Numbered from the stretch's first letter, positions 25,622 to 34,888 are shown. The stretch is 64,000 nucleotides of DNA from Acetobacteraceae bacterium ESL0709 (GCA_029433415.1 JAQTIA010000003.1:1144501-1208500), one strand, 5' to 3'. Numbers and translations: made by a program. Notes: generated by a model from the sequence alone, not told the origin.

Positions 25622-26883
25622 GCAGCTTCTTCAACCCGCCTGATCGCCCCGCCGCACTCTGCCAGTTTACGCTCGACCTTTTCATAACCACGATCAAGAT
25701 GATAGATGCGACGGAGCTCGGTCGTTCCTTCTGCCGCCAACCCAGCCAGAATCAGAGAAAAAGACGCCCGCAGATCCGTTGCCATGACTGGAGCGCCAGA
25801 AAGTCTTGTGACGCCACGAATAATGGCGGAACGCCCCTGAATATGGATATTGGCGCCCATACGGTTCAGCTCAGGCACATGCATGAAGCGATTTTCAAAA
25901 ATCGTTTCCGTCATCATGGCCGCACCCTCCGAAACCGCCAGAAGAGCCATAAACTGGGCCTGCATATCTGTCGGAAAACCGGGATAAGGCTCTGTCATAA
26001 GGTCAATGCCCGTCAGCCTGCCAGAAGCAGAAACACGCAGACCTTGTGCATCTTCCTTTACTTCTGCTCCCATTTTCCGCAATGCGGCTATAACAGCCTC
26101 CTGATCCATCAGGCGGCCGCCCTTAAGAAGAAGGTCTCCCCCAGTAATGGCGGCAGCGCAAGCATAAGTACCGCATTCTATACGATCCGGCATGACGCTA
26201 TATTCTGCACCATGAAGGGCTGGCACGCCCTCAATGGTCAGGACACCACTCAGTTCGCCCGTAATACGAGCTCCCATCATATTGAGGCAAGCCACAAGAT
26301 CAGCAATTTCAGGCTCACGGGCCGCGTTGACAATCTCAGTCTTGCCTTGCGCCAGACACGCTGCCATGAGCAGGTTTTCAGTCGCCCCCACACTGGCAAA
26401 AGGCAATATGATACGCCCACCACGCAGGCCTTTGGGAGTCGTTGCGTTAATATAACCATTCTCAAGTGTAATCTGTGCCCCCAGCACTTCCAGCCCCTTG
26501 AGATGGAGGTCAACAGGCCGTGTTCCTATGGCACAACCACCAGGCAATGAGACCCTGGCTTCTCCCGCACGCGCCAAAAGAGGTCCTAAAACCAGGATGG
26601 AAGCACGCATTTTGGAAACGATATCGTAGGGCGCCTCGACCGAACAAACAGGTCCTTCAATGACCAGACTGTGGGCCTCTTTGTCCTTACTCACTGTTTT
26701 GCCCAAAGTGGTGAGCAACGTGCACATCGTTTCAATATCAGCAATATTGGGCACATTATGAAGTATGACAGGCTCTGCCGTCAAAAGCGACGCCACCATC
26801 AGCTTCAGGCCAGAATTCTTTGCCCCGCTTATGACGATTTCACCCCGGAGGGAACGACCGCCTTCTATGATAAAATAGCTCAC
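25618..26883 (-). CDS. murA: UDP-N-acetylglucosamine 1-carboxyvinyltransferase
   Basis: MurA transfers enolpyruvate from PEP to UDP-GlcNAc, the first committed step of peptidoglycan synthesis. The protein has 421 residues, normal for the family. The catalytic loop [15 protein letters not shown] contains the Cys equivalent to Cys115 of E. coli, so sensitivity to fosfomycin is expected from the residue alone. The GAKNSGLKL and [11 protein letters not shown] segments are conserved. The start codon is GTG with GAGG 7 nt upstream. It starts 11 nt after dcd and is likely co-transcribed with it. Confidence 0.97.
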   Translation of the reverse strand: MSYFIIEGGRSLRGEIVISGAKNSGLKLMVASLLTAEPVILHNVPNIADIETMCTLLTTLGKTVSKDKEAHSLVIEGPVCSVEAPYDIVSKMRASILVLGPLLARAGEARVSLPGGCAIGTRPVDLHLKGLEVLGAQITLENGYINATTPKGLRGGRIILPFASVGATENLLMAACLAQGKTEIVNAAREPEIADLVACLNMMGARITGELSGVLTIEGVPALHGAEYSVMPDRIECGTYACAAAITGGDLLLKGGRLMDQEAVIAALRKMGAEVKEDAQGLRVSASGRLTGIDLMTEPYPGFPTDMQAQFMALLAVSEGAAMMTETIFENRFMHVPELNRMGANIHIQGRSAIIRGVTRLSGAPVMATDLRASFSLILAGLAAEGTTELRRIYHLDRGYEKVERKLAECGGAIRRVEEAA

Positions 26884-26894
26884 AATGTGACCTC

Positions 26895-27446
26895 TTATAA
26901 ACGGGGTGGCGTTACACCAGACTGACGCATATATTTTCCGGCACGGTCAGCATAGCTGACCTCACAGGGACTGGCCCCCTGGAAGAAGAGGAACTGGCAT
27001 ATCCCCTCATTGGCATAGATACGCGCTGGAAGCGGCGTTGTATTGCTGATTTCGATCGTAACCTGCCCTTCCCATTCCGGCTCAAGAGGGGTCACATTTA
27101 CAATAATCCCGCACCGGGCGTAAGTCGATTTTCCGAGACAAACAACCAGCGTGTCACGCGGGATACGGAAATACTCAATTGTATGGGCCAGAGCAAAACT
27201 GTTGGGCGGAATGGTAATGTCACCCCGCCGCGTCACAAAACTGTTGGCCGCAAAATTTTTGGGATCAACGATGGCGCTGTCAACATCCGTAAAGATGTGG
27301 AATTCATCCGCCACTCTGGCATCATACCCGTAAGAGGAAAGGCCATAAGAGATCACGCCCTCACGTTTTTGCGCTTCTACAAAGGGTTCGATCATCCCCT
27401 GCTCTTGCGCCATACGTCGAATCCAATGATCTGGCATGATAGGCAC
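26895..27446 (-). CDS. dcd: dCTP deaminase
   Basis: Dcd converts dCTP to dUTP for thymidylate synthesis. The 183-residue protein shows the alpha-type N-terminus ([11 protein letters not shown]), SSYGYDARV, and the catalytic region [11 protein letters not shown] followed by [22 protein letters not shown] at 27446 is chosen because AAAGGAG is 8 nt upstream and the protein then begins [11 protein letters not shown] like its relatives. The next ATG (27437) is a second choice, and a longer reading from 27464 begins inside the RBS. murA follows 11 nt downstream. Confidence 0.95.
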   Translation of the reverse strand: MPIMPDHWIRRMAQEQGMIEPFVEAQKREGVISYGLSSYGYDARVADEFHIFTDVDSAIVDPKNFAANSFVTRRGDITIPPNSFALAHTIEYFRIPRDTLVVCLGKSTYARCGIIVNVTPLEPEWEGQVTIEISNTTPLPARIYANEGICQFLFFQGASPCEVSYADRAGKYMRQSGVTPPRL

Positions 27447-27522
27447 GTCGTCTCTCCTTTCCAAAAACCAGTTACCGCTCTAGCGACTCATAAGGCAAGG
27501 CGCAATAATCCAGGGGTAGTTC

Positions 27523-28521
27523 CTAGGGTTTTTTCTCAGCTCCCGATCTGGATCGCAAAGGCGGATCATCAGGCAAACGGACCCAAAGATCTCCCATCGC
27601 TGGCATTCTATCGCGCGCAACAGCACCACGAAATGTACGACGCAACCATAATTTGCGGGGACGCAATTCACTGGCAATCACGCCGCAGATAATCAGAAAA
27701 GCCCCCAATAATGTCGTCGGAGACAAAGCCTCACCCATAAAATGACCGATAAGACCACCCCATATGGGCTCTGTCGAATAAATCACCGTCGCACGGGTGG
27801 CAGGAACGGATTTCTGCGCCCAGTTCATAACCAGTTGCACTGCCGCGCTCAATAGCCCCATTGCCAGAACACAACTCACCCACCCCCATGCCAGAGGTGG
27901 CACGGACTCTCCAGAAAGAGGCATGCCAATAAAGGCTACAATACCTCCAGCCACAAGCTGAACAATCGTAATCCGGCGGCTATCCGCCTGAAGGGCATAA
28001 ACACTTATAAGCAGAATTTCGATTGAAAAAGCCACCGTGCCCAGAATGGTCAGGACATCACCGTGACTGAGCGAGATTCCTCCCCCTTGCGGGCCCGCCA
28101 GAAAGATAAGCCCCGTAAAAGCCAGAATCAGCCCCAATATACTCATTACATGCGGCGTCTTACGCAGGAAAATCCATTGCATCAAAGGTACAAGCGGCAC
28201 ATAGAGCGCTGTCAGAAAGGCCGAACGGCTTGATGTAATGGTCTCCAGACCTTTCAGCTGCAACAAATATCCACAGACCAGAGAAAACCCGATCAGGGAA
28301 CCATTAATAATCTCCTGCCGTGTAATCCCGATCAGGCAGCGTTTGCCCGTCAGAAGAATTACGAAGAAAGCTGCGACGAGGAAACGCACCGCCACAAAAA
28401 AGAAGGGGCCACTCGTCTGTAATGCTACGTGCAGTACGTAATATGTGCCACCCCAGAACATCGTGATGACGGCCAGTGCCATTTCCTGCCGGGATGGAAG
28501 AGGCAGACGATATTTTGTCAT
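27523..28521 (-). CDS. EamA/DMT-family permease
   Basis: The product has 332 residues, ten hydrophobic segments and two EamA repeats (MFWGGTYYVLHVAL at the start of the first; VIYSTEPIWGGLIGHFMGE in the second). These are the marks of the drug/metabolite transporter superfamily. An unusual feature is a polar, Arg-rich C-terminal tail of about 40 residues (from ELRPRKLW) after the last helix. Substrate unknown. The ATG lies directly against the stop of the upstream tiny ORF (TGA-ATG), so translation may be coupled. dcd begins 76 nt downstream. Confidence 0.88.
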   Translation of the reverse strand: MTKYRLPLPSRQEMALAVITMFWGGTYYVLHVALQTSGPFFFVAVRFLVAAFFVILLTGKRCLIGITRQEIINGSLIGFSLVCGYLLQLKGLETITSSRSAFLTALYVPLVPLMQWIFLRKTPHVMSILGLILAFTGLIFLAGPQGGGISLSHGDVLTILGTVAFSIEILLISVYALQADSRRITIVQLVAGGIVAFIGMPLSGESVPPLAWGWVSCVLAMGLLSAAVQLVMNWAQKSVPATRATVIYSTEPIWGGLIGHFMGEALSPTTLLGAFLIICGVIASELRPRKLWLRRTFRGAVARDRMPAMGDLWVRLPDDPPLRSRSGAEKKP

Positions 28522-28692
28522 TCAGGAGGGCTGTCCTTCTGATGGCTCTGAAACCGTTTCCGGCTCATCCGGTCGCAATCTTTTCTGCTGTTTGCGGCGC
28601 AGAAGATTGGCACGAAGGGCTTTGGCCTCACGCTCAAGACGCTCTTCACGCTGCTTTTGCGCTTCTTCAGTCAGAATGGTCCGTTTCTCCAT
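28522..28692 (-). CDS. Tiny charged coiled-coil protein (56 aa) upstream of the EamA gene
   Basis: The frame encodes 56 residues. An Arg/Glu/Lys-rich helical segment (TEEAQKQREERLEREAK) continues into RRKQQKRLRP and ends in an acidic, Pro-rich tail. The stop TGA abuts the ATG of the EamA transporter gene. The composition is protein-like and the codons match neighbouring genes. A possible RBS (AAGG) is 13 nt from the ATG, which is long, so expression may depend on upstream translation. No family is recognised. Confidence 0.6.
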   Translation of the reverse strand: MEKRTILTEEAQKQREERLEREAKALRANLLRRKQQKRLRPDEPETVSEPSEGQPS

Positions 28693-28739
28693 AGGGAGGG
28701 AAATACCTTATGATACAGTACTAAAAAATGCAGGGCTTT

Positions 28740-28907
28740 CTAGCATGATTTTCCCGACGCACCCAATGATTTTACCCATGCAGTCAAGACAGGAAAGCCA
28801 TGACGACCTTGCGGACCTGAGTGAGATAGAGCCTCTATTTCTCCTACAAGGGCCGCAATAATAAAGGACGTCTCAGCCTCTTTCAGAGAGGCTCCGCGTG
28901 CGATCAT
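28740..28907 (-). CDS. Tiny ORF (55 aa), start overlaps the stop of the upstream ORF
   Basis: The frame encodes 55 residues: an Ala/Glu-rich helix (LKEAETSFIIAALVGEIEAL), then GPQGRHGFPVLTAW and a Cys-ending tail. Its ATG overlaps the TGA of the preceding 58-codon ORF (ATGA), the usual layout for coupled translation. The mix of charged and aliphatic residues looks like a real protein, but the product is short and no family is known. A GCCTCT/AGAGGC hairpin lies inside its first codons. Confidence 0.45.
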   Translation of the reverse strand: MIARGASLKEAETSFIIAALVGEIEALSHSGPQGRHGFPVLTAWVKSLGASGKSC

Positions 28908-29080
28908 TCAGAAAACGGTATATTGAGAAGCAAGACACCAGCCTCCCCAACCCAGGGTTTGGTCGTCACATCCGTACAGGCAGGCAGACTGCCAATCAGG
29001 CCAAGTTCGGCCAGCAGAAGCGTCCCGGAACATTGAGCGTCACCCAGCTGATAGGCAGGATCACATTTTAGACGCACCAT
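28904..29080 (-). CDS. Tiny ORF (58 aa) with three cysteines, first of three small ORFs
   Basis: The frame begins MVRLKCDPAYQ, contains LLLAELGLIGSLPAC, then KPWVGEAGVLLLN, with Cys at 6, 17 and 35. An in-frame TAA lies 9 codons upstream, so the ATG at 29080 (or the GTG beside it) is the real limit. The RBS is weak (AGG before a T7 run). The stop overlaps the next ORF's start. The three small ORFs and the EamA gene may make one transcript. No family is recognised. Confidence 0.45.
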   Translation of the reverse strand: MVRLKCDPAYQLGDAQCSGTLLLAELGLIGSLPACTDVTTKPWVGEAGVLLLNIPFSE

Positions 29081-29374
29081 AAAAAAACCTGATCTGCCGC
29101 AATATTACGCGTTCTCAGACTACTCCTTATCAAGACTAAATTAGCTTCAGTCACAAACTCCAGAGACTCTGACGCTAAAGCGTAACTCCATTCGTCGACG
29201 TCATCTATTCTGTAGGAGAGATTATATAAGCAACCCACCCTTTTGCGCTCATACGGATGAAGGAGTCCAGCTCATTGAATCCATCACATGGGAGCACAGA
29301 AATCCGTATAACGCCGTCTTTTATTAAATAAGGTATTATTGGGACATTATCTGTAACGGCAGATCAATAGTTAT
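29081..29374. other. Intergenic region upstream of the tiny-ORF unit
   Basis: This spacer is about 290 nt. The minus strand has two short open stretches without ATG starts, one ending near 29190 and the other near 29075. They could be remnants of a gene or chance; I do not annotate them. It must hold the promoter of the small-ORF unit if that unit is transcribed separately. Confidence 0.4.
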
Positions 29375-30052
29375 TTATTTCGGCATAACCGCCGCTACCT
29401 GGCGAGCAACCTCGTCGCGGCGCGTCTGAAAGTCGGAAGACGCGGCCCGGACCGCCTCAAGCGTTTCGGGGGCTGCTTTTGATGGACTCCCCTCATGAAA
29501 AGGCGGCTCTGGATCATATTCCATGGAAAGCTGAATACACCGAGCTTTCTGCTCTCCAAAAAGCTCGGCACAGAATGTCAGGGCAAAATCAATCCCCGAC
29601 GTCACACCAGCCCCTGTCACCCGATTGCGATCCCGCACTACCCTTTCATAAACCGGGATTGCGCCGAAATAGACCAGCTGGTCTATGGAAAGCCAGTGAC
29701 TTGTGGCTCTATATCCTTTTAACAGTCCTGCCGCAGCCAGAAGAAGCGACCCTGTGCAGACAGATGTAATCCACTGTGCCTTCTGCCCCTGAGAGGCGAT
29801 AAAGGACAGAACCTCCCCATCCTGCATCAGGGGCAATTGCCCCGGCCCACCAGGAACAAAGAGAATATCCGCCCGTGAACAGTTAGAAAAACTATGGGAC
29901 GGCTTAAAAGCCAGGCCCAGATCACACGCCACCAAATCCGTATTTTTCCAGACAAACTCAATTTCCAGATCCGGAACCCGCCCCAAAACCTCAAAAGGCC
30001 CCGTCAGATCAAGCTGGGTAAAATTCGGGTACAACAGCATGATGACTTTCAT
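29375..30052 (-). CDS. inhA: DJ-1/PfpI-family protein, isonitrile hydratase-like
   Basis: The 225-residue protein belongs to the DJ-1/PfpI superfamily. Relative to Pseudomonas isonitrile hydratase (228 residues, which hydrates isonitriles to N-formamides) it keeps QLDLTGPFEVL near the start, the nucleophile Cys in SVCTGSLLLAAAGLL, ATSHWLSIDQL, GAIPVYERVVRD and TSGIDFALTFCAELFG. AGGAG lies about 7 nt before the ATG. It lacks the AraC-type DNA-binding domain of GlxA-like regulators, so it is likely an enzyme. The true substrate is not certain. Confidence 0.82.
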   Translation of the reverse strand: MKVIMLLYPNFTQLDLTGPFEVLGRVPDLEIEFVWKNTDLVACDLGLAFKPSHSFSNCSRADILFVPGGPGQLPLMQDGEVLSFIASQGQKAQWITSVCTGSLLLAAAGLLKGYRATSHWLSIDQLVYFGAIPVYERVVRDRNRVTGAGVTSGIDFALTFCAELFGEQKARCIQLSMEYDPEPPFHEGSPSKAAPETLEAVRAASSDFQTRRDEVARQVAAVMPK

Positions 30053-30134
30053 AATATAACTCCTGTCCTCACTTAGCAGAGCAGCCTGTTAAAATTCCGG
30101 GCACATTCGCAAGAAACAAAGACCGGAATTCTCT

Positions 30135-31334
30135 TTATAATCCCTCCTTGTGAGATAAACATTCCCTGAAACGCGCCGCCATCCCCGTCCCCAGAACTGC
30201 GTCATAAACCTTCAGGGTTTCTTCTTGCATTCTGTCTTTGGCGAAGTATTTCATTGCGTGCTCGTGCGCATGACGGGAAACATCTTTCAGATTTGCCTTA
30301 TCAGCCGTCAGTACACCGATAATCGCATTTTTCAGAGCCTCTACATTACCAGAAGAGACCAGAATTCCCGTTTCACAATCTATGACTGTTTCACCAAGTC
30401 CGCCTTCACCCGTGCCTATGACGGGGCACCCCATCATCTGCGCTTCAATAGCCACGCGGCCAAATGGCTCGGGCTTCAGGGAAGGCACAACGACCAGATC
30501 TGCTATTGCATAAGCCGCTGGCATGTCTGTACAATTCCCGATGAAACGCAAATGATCAATAATACCAGCCCTTTGCGCCTGAAGCGCCAATTCACGGGAA
30601 AAATCGGTTTTCGTTTCAACCCCGGCAAAAACACAAACCCACTCCCCTCCCATGGCGTCTTTCATGTCCGACAAGGCCTCAATAAGAAATCTCTGTCCTT
30701 TCCAGGGAGTCAGGCGACCAGCCATCAGGATAATATGGCTGCCCTCAGGGATATACCAACGTTCGATCAAGGCTTGCACGCGTGTGCCAGAAACAGCTTC
30801 CCTGTTAAAAACATCAGGATCACAGCCACGGGGAATCAGTCTGATACGATCTTCAACACGCTTGTAGTTTCTGGCAATCTTTTCAGCGACATGCTGTGAA
30901 ACAGCAATGACATACTGCCCTTTTACCAGCACCGAATTATAAAAACGCTTCAGAAAATTCCGTGCTTCATGCACACCATGCCATGTCGTTACAAACGGAA
31001 TCCTTTCCTTCCGGGCAGCGCAACAGGCAATCCATGCCGGATAACGTGAGCGCGCATGAATCAGATCCACATCATGCACCCTGCAGATAGCTCGCACTTT
31101 TTTTACCCGACGAAAAAATGAGAAGGGAGAAAAAGACTTTTCCAGATCAAGGGTGATATGCTCTCCCCCCACATAACGCAGACGCGACACAAGGCGACCA
31201 CCACCACTTACAACGAGCGCCCGACCACCAGCCTTAACAATCGCTTCGGCCATATCCACCGTCCCCTGCTCGACGCCACCCGCATCAAGTCTGGGCAAAA
31301 TCTGCAAGATACATGGTGTCGCTCTCGTGGTCAT
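30135..31334 (-). CDS. Glycosyltransferase family 4
   Basis: This GT-B fold retaining glycosyltransferase has 399 residues. The N-terminal acceptor domain begins ILQILPRLDAGGVEQGTVDM. The C-terminal donor domain has GRLTPWKGQRFLIEAL and the nucleotide-sugar-binding EX7E motif in KPEPFGRVAIEAQMMGCPVI. It is probably involved in surface polysaccharide or LPS core assembly in the cytoplasm; donor and acceptor are unknown. It begins 8 nt after a lipoprotein gene on the same strand, so the two may act in one envelope process. Confidence 0.9.
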   Translation of the reverse strand: MTTRATPCILQILPRLDAGGVEQGTVDMAEAIVKAGGRALVVSGGGRLVSRLRYVGGEHITLDLEKSFSPFSFFRRVKKVRAICRVHDVDLIHARSRYPAWIACCAARKERIPFVTTWHGVHEARNFLKRFYNSVLVKGQYVIAVSQHVAEKIARNYKRVEDRIRLIPRGCDPDVFNREAVSGTRVQALIERWYIPEGSHIILMAGRLTPWKGQRFLIEALSDMKDAMGGEWVCVFAGVETKTDFSRELALQAQRAGIIDHLRFIGNCTDMPAAYAIADLVVVPSLKPEPFGRVAIEAQMMGCPVIGTGEGGLGETVIDCETGILVSSGNVEALKNAIIGVLTADKANLKDVSRHAHEHAMKYFAKDRMQEETLKVYDAVLGTGMAARFRECLSHKEGL

Positions 31335-31342
31335 AACCGCTT

Positions 31343-32500
31343 CTAGCCACCCGTTGGAATCGTGACAATAGCCCCTGTGCCATGACTTGTTGCAGCAAGC
31401 GCATTAATGACCTGTACCATCGTAAAGGCCTCCTTGCTCTGAAAATCCGTTTCCTCGATCCAGTACCAACGCTTTTTATAATACACGGAGGTATATGTCT
31501 CTTCGGGCGCACGTTTCCCGGAGTGAATAACCACTTCGGGCCGGGTTTCAATCCCGATTTGCCCAATGGTTGGCGGTGTACGCCCGGATTTCACATCTTC
31601 GTCCGGCACTTCCATTTCATAGGAGAGCTGGGTCAGCATGGCCAACATGGAGCGTGTTAAAATAGCAATCTGGCCGGGTCTTTTGGGATATGGCCCATAG
31701 ACAATTTCAGCCTCCTGCGTCTGCGGAGGAAGATGGAGCAGACGTCTGACTTCTGCCTGCACGGCCAGAAGACCATTATCTGACGTGCTGGAAAGCACAA
31801 GATAGACATGCTCGGCTTTTTTAGCCTTTCTGTCACTATCTGGCTGTTCCCTTCCCTTCTTTCTGCCAGGCACGTCGTCAGGGTTCATTTCCTCACTCGC
31901 AATGCGCACCGTCATGGCGCCAGCAATCTGAAGCTGCCTCAGATCATGAAGCAACAGGTAAAAGCGCACGGAACCACCGCCAAAAGGCCCTGACCCTAAT
32001 CCCCGGACATTGGAAAGTCCGTCAATGGACTGCGCGGTCAAGCGCAACAGGGTATCAATTGACATCCCCCCCAGAATAAGCGGCATAATAACACTCGGGG
32101 AAATAGGCCGAATGACATTCTCCGCATATTGCTGACCTGTCAGGGGCTGATAGGTAATGGTCGGGTTTTCAGCCAAGGACATGGACCCCTGGCCAAAAAG
32201 GTAATTACTGACAGCCGAAGCGGGATAGCCATAATAACCTCCTGTAACACTACGGGAAAAACTGTACCCCGCAATCACCTGTGTTGTATCCAGAAAGGTT
32301 GGCGGATCCGCATAACGGCGTCTTACGATATTCAACAGCATTTCACGCTTCTGCGTCTCGCCCAGTGCCCGTGAATAGGCAAGCTGGTCATTTTGCATCC
32401 GGTTAGGGCCGACCCCGATACAGCCGCACAAAGCGGCAAAACTTCCCAGAACAGCGAAACGAAACAAGACCGGAAGGCGCACAGAACGCATAAAAATCAT
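31343..32500 (-). CDS. Large putative lipoprotein of unknown function
   Basis: The 385-residue product has a lipoprotein-type signal (hydrophobic core, then LCGC with lipidated Cys27). The mature part begins with MQNDQLAYSRALGETQKREMLLNIVRR, then a long beta-rich region with Ser/Gly/Thr segments (GYSFSRSVTGGYYGYPA) and a helical middle with LRLTAQSIDGLSNVRG. No conserved catalytic motif stands out. The start at 32500 has GGAAGGAC just upstream. The family-4 glycosyltransferase gene follows 8 nt downstream. dnaK is divergent, 336 nt away. Confidence 0.75.
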   Translation of the reverse strand: MIFMRSVRLPVLFRFAVLGSFAALCGCIGVGPNRMQNDQLAYSRALGETQKREMLLNIVRRRYADPPTFLDTTQVIAGYSFSRSVTGGYYGYPASAVSNYLFGQGSMSLAENPTITYQPLTGQQYAENVIRPISPSVIMPLILGGMSIDTLLRLTAQSIDGLSNVRGLGSGPFGGGSVRFYLLLHDLRQLQIAGAMTVRIASEEMNPDDVPGRKKGREQPDSDRKAKKAEHVYLVLSSTSDNGLLAVQAEVRRLLHLPPQTQEAEIVYGPYPKRPGQIAILTRSMLAMLTQLSYEMEVPDEDVKSGRTPPTIGQIGIETRPEVVIHSGKRAPEETYTSVYYKKRWYWIEETDFQSKEAFTMVQVINALAATSHGTGAIVTIPTGG

Positions 32501-32612
32501 GAAGTCCTTCCGTGATAAAGATTAAAACAGATAGGGCAAACAGACGATAAAATTTCTCACGGAACTATCTTTTGTCGATAGTGCATCCTAGAAGATTTGA
32601 TCTTTGGAAAGA

Positions 32613-32643
32613 ATTAAAAAAACACCTAATCTGTTTTTTTAAT
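32613..32643. promoter_or_regulatory. Perfect 11-bp A/T inverted repeat in the lipoprotein/dnaK divergent spacer
   Basis: ATTAAAAAAAC (32613-32623) and GTTTTTTTAAT (32633-32643) are exact reverse complements with a 9-nt spacer. The arms contain A7/T7 tracts, so the DNA may be bent as well as able to form a hairpin. In the 336-nt spacer (32501-32836) it lies about 115 nt from the lipoprotein start and 190 nt from dnaK. It could be an operator, an upstream promoter element or a two-way terminator; function is inference. Nothing else notable except the heat-shock promoter was seen there. Confidence 0.45.
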
Positions 32644-32697
32644 CCCATTTTTTTACACTCTATATAACTTCAGGAGAAATTTTTCACAAAAATTACT

Positions 32698-32726
32698 CTT
32701 GAAACAGAAGACCTTTCTTCCTAGAT
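32698..32726 (+). promoter_or_regulatory. Heat-shock (sigma-32/RpoH-type) promoter of dnaK
   Basis: CTTGAAA at 32698-32704 matches the sigma-32 -35 element exactly. CCTAGAT at 32720-32726 is a good match to the -10 (CCCATNT), with a spacer of 15 nt, in the accepted range. Transcription would start near 32733, leaving an untranslated leader of about 100 nt before the dnaK ATG. No CIRCE inverted repeat was found. This predicts RpoH control of dnaK. Confidence 0.75.
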
Positions 32727-32836
32727 CACAATAGAAGGCAGGAATGTGTGAGCATATTCCTGCGCAAAATGTCATAGGGTTAGGTCTTGATGCCTGAATG
32801 CAGGGTCAGATGTAACCGCTGAAAGGACTTTAAATT

Positions 32837-34741
32837 ATGAGTAAAGTTATTGGTATTGACCTCGGTACCACAAATTCTTGCGTCGCTGTACGTGAGGGGA
32901 ATGAGACGAAGGTTATTGAAAACAGCGAAGGGGCCCGCACCACGCCTTCAATGGTGGCGTTCGCTGATAACGGCGATGTACTGGTCGGGCAGGCGGCCAA
33001 GCGTCAGGCTGTGACCAATCCAACGAATACGCTTTATGCCGTCAAACGCCTGATCGGGCGTCGCTTTGACGATGCGACCGTCAAAAAAGATCAGGGTATG
33101 GTCCCTTATGAAATCGTCAAAGGTGAAAATGGCGATGCCTGGGTTCGCGCCCGTGGCAAGGATTACGCTCCGGCACAAATTTCTTCCTATGTTCTTACGA
33201 AGATGAAGGAAACCGCCGAGGCTTATCTCGGTGAAAAAGTGACCGAGGCGGTCATCACCGTCCCCGCTTACTTTAACGATGCCCAGCGTCAGGCAACACG
33301 CGATGCGGGCCGCATTGCGGGGCTCGACGTCAAGCGCATCATCAACGAACCGACTGCGGCTGCTCTTGCTTACGGGCTGGAGAAACGTGATTCGGGTCAC
33401 GTTGCGGTCTATGACCTTGGTGGTGGCACATTCGATATCTCCATTCTCGAAATTTCTGATGGCGTGATTGAGGTCAAGTCCACCAATGGTGATACCTTCC
33501 TCGGTGGTGAGGATTTCGACAACAAGATCATTGATTTCCTTGCTGATGAGTTCAAACGCGATCAGGGCATTGACCTGCGTTCCGACAAGATGGCCCTTCA
33601 GCGCCTCAAGGAAGCAGCGGAAAAAGCCAAGATTGAGCTTTCTTCTTCCAAGGAAACCGAAGTCAATCTTCCTTTCATCACCGCTGATGCTTCCGGTCCG
33701 AAACATCTTGTTGTACGTCTGACGCGCGCAAAGCTGGAAAGTCTGGTTGAAGATCTGGTCAAGCGCACTCTTGAACCCTGTAAGGCGGCTCTCAAGGATG
33801 CCGGCCTGAGCACGAAGGAAATCAACGAAGTCATTCTCGTTGGTGGCATGACTCGTATGCCGCGTGTCATTGAAGCCGTAAAAGAGTTCTTTGGTCAGGA
33901 ACCTGCCCGTAACGTCAATCCTGATGAAGTTGTGGCTATCGGTGCGGCTATCCAAGGCGCCGTCCTGAAAGGTGACGTCAAGGACGTTCTGCTTCTTGAC
34001 GTAACACCGCTTTCTCTTGGTATTGAAACACTGGGTGGCGTCTTTACCCGTCTGATTGATCGCAACACGACCATTCCGACCAAGAAGAGCCAGACCTTCT
34101 CGACAGCTGAGGACAACCAGCCTGCCGTGACGATCAAGGTCTTCCAGGGCGAGCGCGAAATGGCTGCCGACAACAAGCTCCTCGGTAATTTCGATCTTCA
34201 GGGTATCGCTCCGGCTCCCCGCGGCGTGCCACAGATTGAAGTGACGTTCGATATTGACGCGAACGGTATCGTTAATGTGTCCGCCAAAGACAAGGCGACG
34301 GGCAAGGAACAGCAAATCCGCATCCAGGCTTCTGGTGGTCTGTCTGAATCTGATATTGATCGCATGGTCAAGGATGCTGAGGCCAACGCGTCCGCCGATA
34401 AAGCCCGTCGCGAAATGGTCGAGCAGCGCAACACAACAGAGGCCATGATTCACCAGACTGAAAAGTCTGTAGCTGAAGCTGGCGACAAGCTCCCCGCTGC
34501 TGACAAGGCCGAAGCTGAAGAAGCTGTCAAGGCGGCTCGTGACGCTCTGAATGGTGACGATCTTGAAGCACTGAAAGCTGCGTCCGAACGTCTGACACAG
34601 GCGGCTATGAAAGTGGGTCAGGCTGTCTATCAGGCGCAGGGCGAAGCTCCGCAAGAAGCTGAAGCTTCAGCCAAAAAAGATGAAGAAAACGTCGTTGACG
34701 CTGATTTCGAAGAAATCAATGAAGACGGCAAGAAGAAATAA
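32837..34741 (+). CDS. dnaK: Molecular chaperone DnaK (Hsp70)
   Basis: DnaK is the ATP-driven chaperone of protein folding and heat-shock control. It has 634 residues, normal length. The ATPase domain starts [24 protein letters not shown] and [12 protein letters not shown] are the phosphate and adenosine motifs. The substrate-binding domain (from about residue 385) and a lid with acidic tail (ending [10 protein letters not shown]) follow. A sigma-32 promoter lies upstream and an intrinsic terminator lies between it and dnaJ. grpE is not in the window. A long antisense open frame mirrors the gene but is not coding. Confidence 0.98.
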   Translation: MSKVIGIDLGTTNSCVAVREGNETKVIENSEGARTTPSMVAFADNGDVLVGQAAKRQAVTNPTNTLYAVKRLIGRRFDDATVKKDQGMVPYEIVKGENGDAWVRARGKDYAPAQISSYVLTKMKETAEAYLGEKVTEAVITVPAYFNDAQRQATRDAGRIAGLDVKRIINEPTAAALAYGLEKRDSGHVAVYDLGGGTFDISILEISDGVIEVKSTNGDTFLGGEDFDNKIIDFLADEFKRDQGIDLRSDKMALQRLKEAAEKAKIELSSSKETEVNLPFITADASGPKHLVVRLTRAKLESLVEDLVKRTLEPCKAALKDAGLSTKEINEVILVGGMTRMPRVIEAVKEFFGQEPARNVNPDEVVAIGAAIQGAVLKGDVKDVLLLDVTPLSLGIETLGGVFTRLIDRNTTIPTKKSQTFSTAEDNQPAVTIKVFQGEREMAADNKLLGNFDLQGIAPAPRGVPQIEVTFDIDANGIVNVSAKDKATGKEQQIRIQASGGLSESDIDRMVKDAEANASADKARREMVEQRNTTEAMIHQTEKSVAEAGDKLPAADKAEAEEAVKAARDALNGDDLEALKAASERLTQAAMKVGQAVYQAQGEAPQEAEASAKKDEENVVDADFEEINEDGKKK

Positions 34742-34790
34742 TCTTCTCTGAAAAAATGGAGAGGAAGCTGTAACAGGCTTCCTCCAGGCA

Positions 34791-34833
34791 GGCGTCTGAG
34801 TCTTGATAATCATGGGTCAGACGCCATTTTTTT
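34791..34833 (+). terminator. Intrinsic terminator between dnaK and dnaJ
   Basis: GGCGTCTGA (34791-34799) pairs perfectly with TCAGACGCC (34817-34825) and is followed by ATTTTTTT. A smaller hairpin (GAGGAAGC/GCTTCCTC, about 34761-34784) precedes it. The structure would reduce read-through from dnaK into dnaJ, giving more DnaK than DnaJ. Confidence 0.8.
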
Positions 34834-34888
34834 CATCTTAACGGGTTAACACTTCCTTTCGCAGGATAAGGATAGTTGAAAAGCGGAC

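Noticed and set aside
28445-28861. Plus-strand frame of 138 codons over the tiny minus-strand ORFs
   Set aside because: Its translation is Arg/Ser/Cys-rich and shadow-like. The minus-strand ORFs have operon layout and better protein composition.
29081-29374. Possible frameshifted gene on the minus strand
   Set aside because: Two open stretches of about 50-60 codons lack ATG starts and are within chance expectation for this length. No family could be recognised.
32948-34654. A 568-codon open frame antisense to dnaK
   Set aside because: Long antisense frames opposite dnaK are a known effect of its strong codon bias. The frame has no RBS and no family features, while the sense strand is an intact DnaK.
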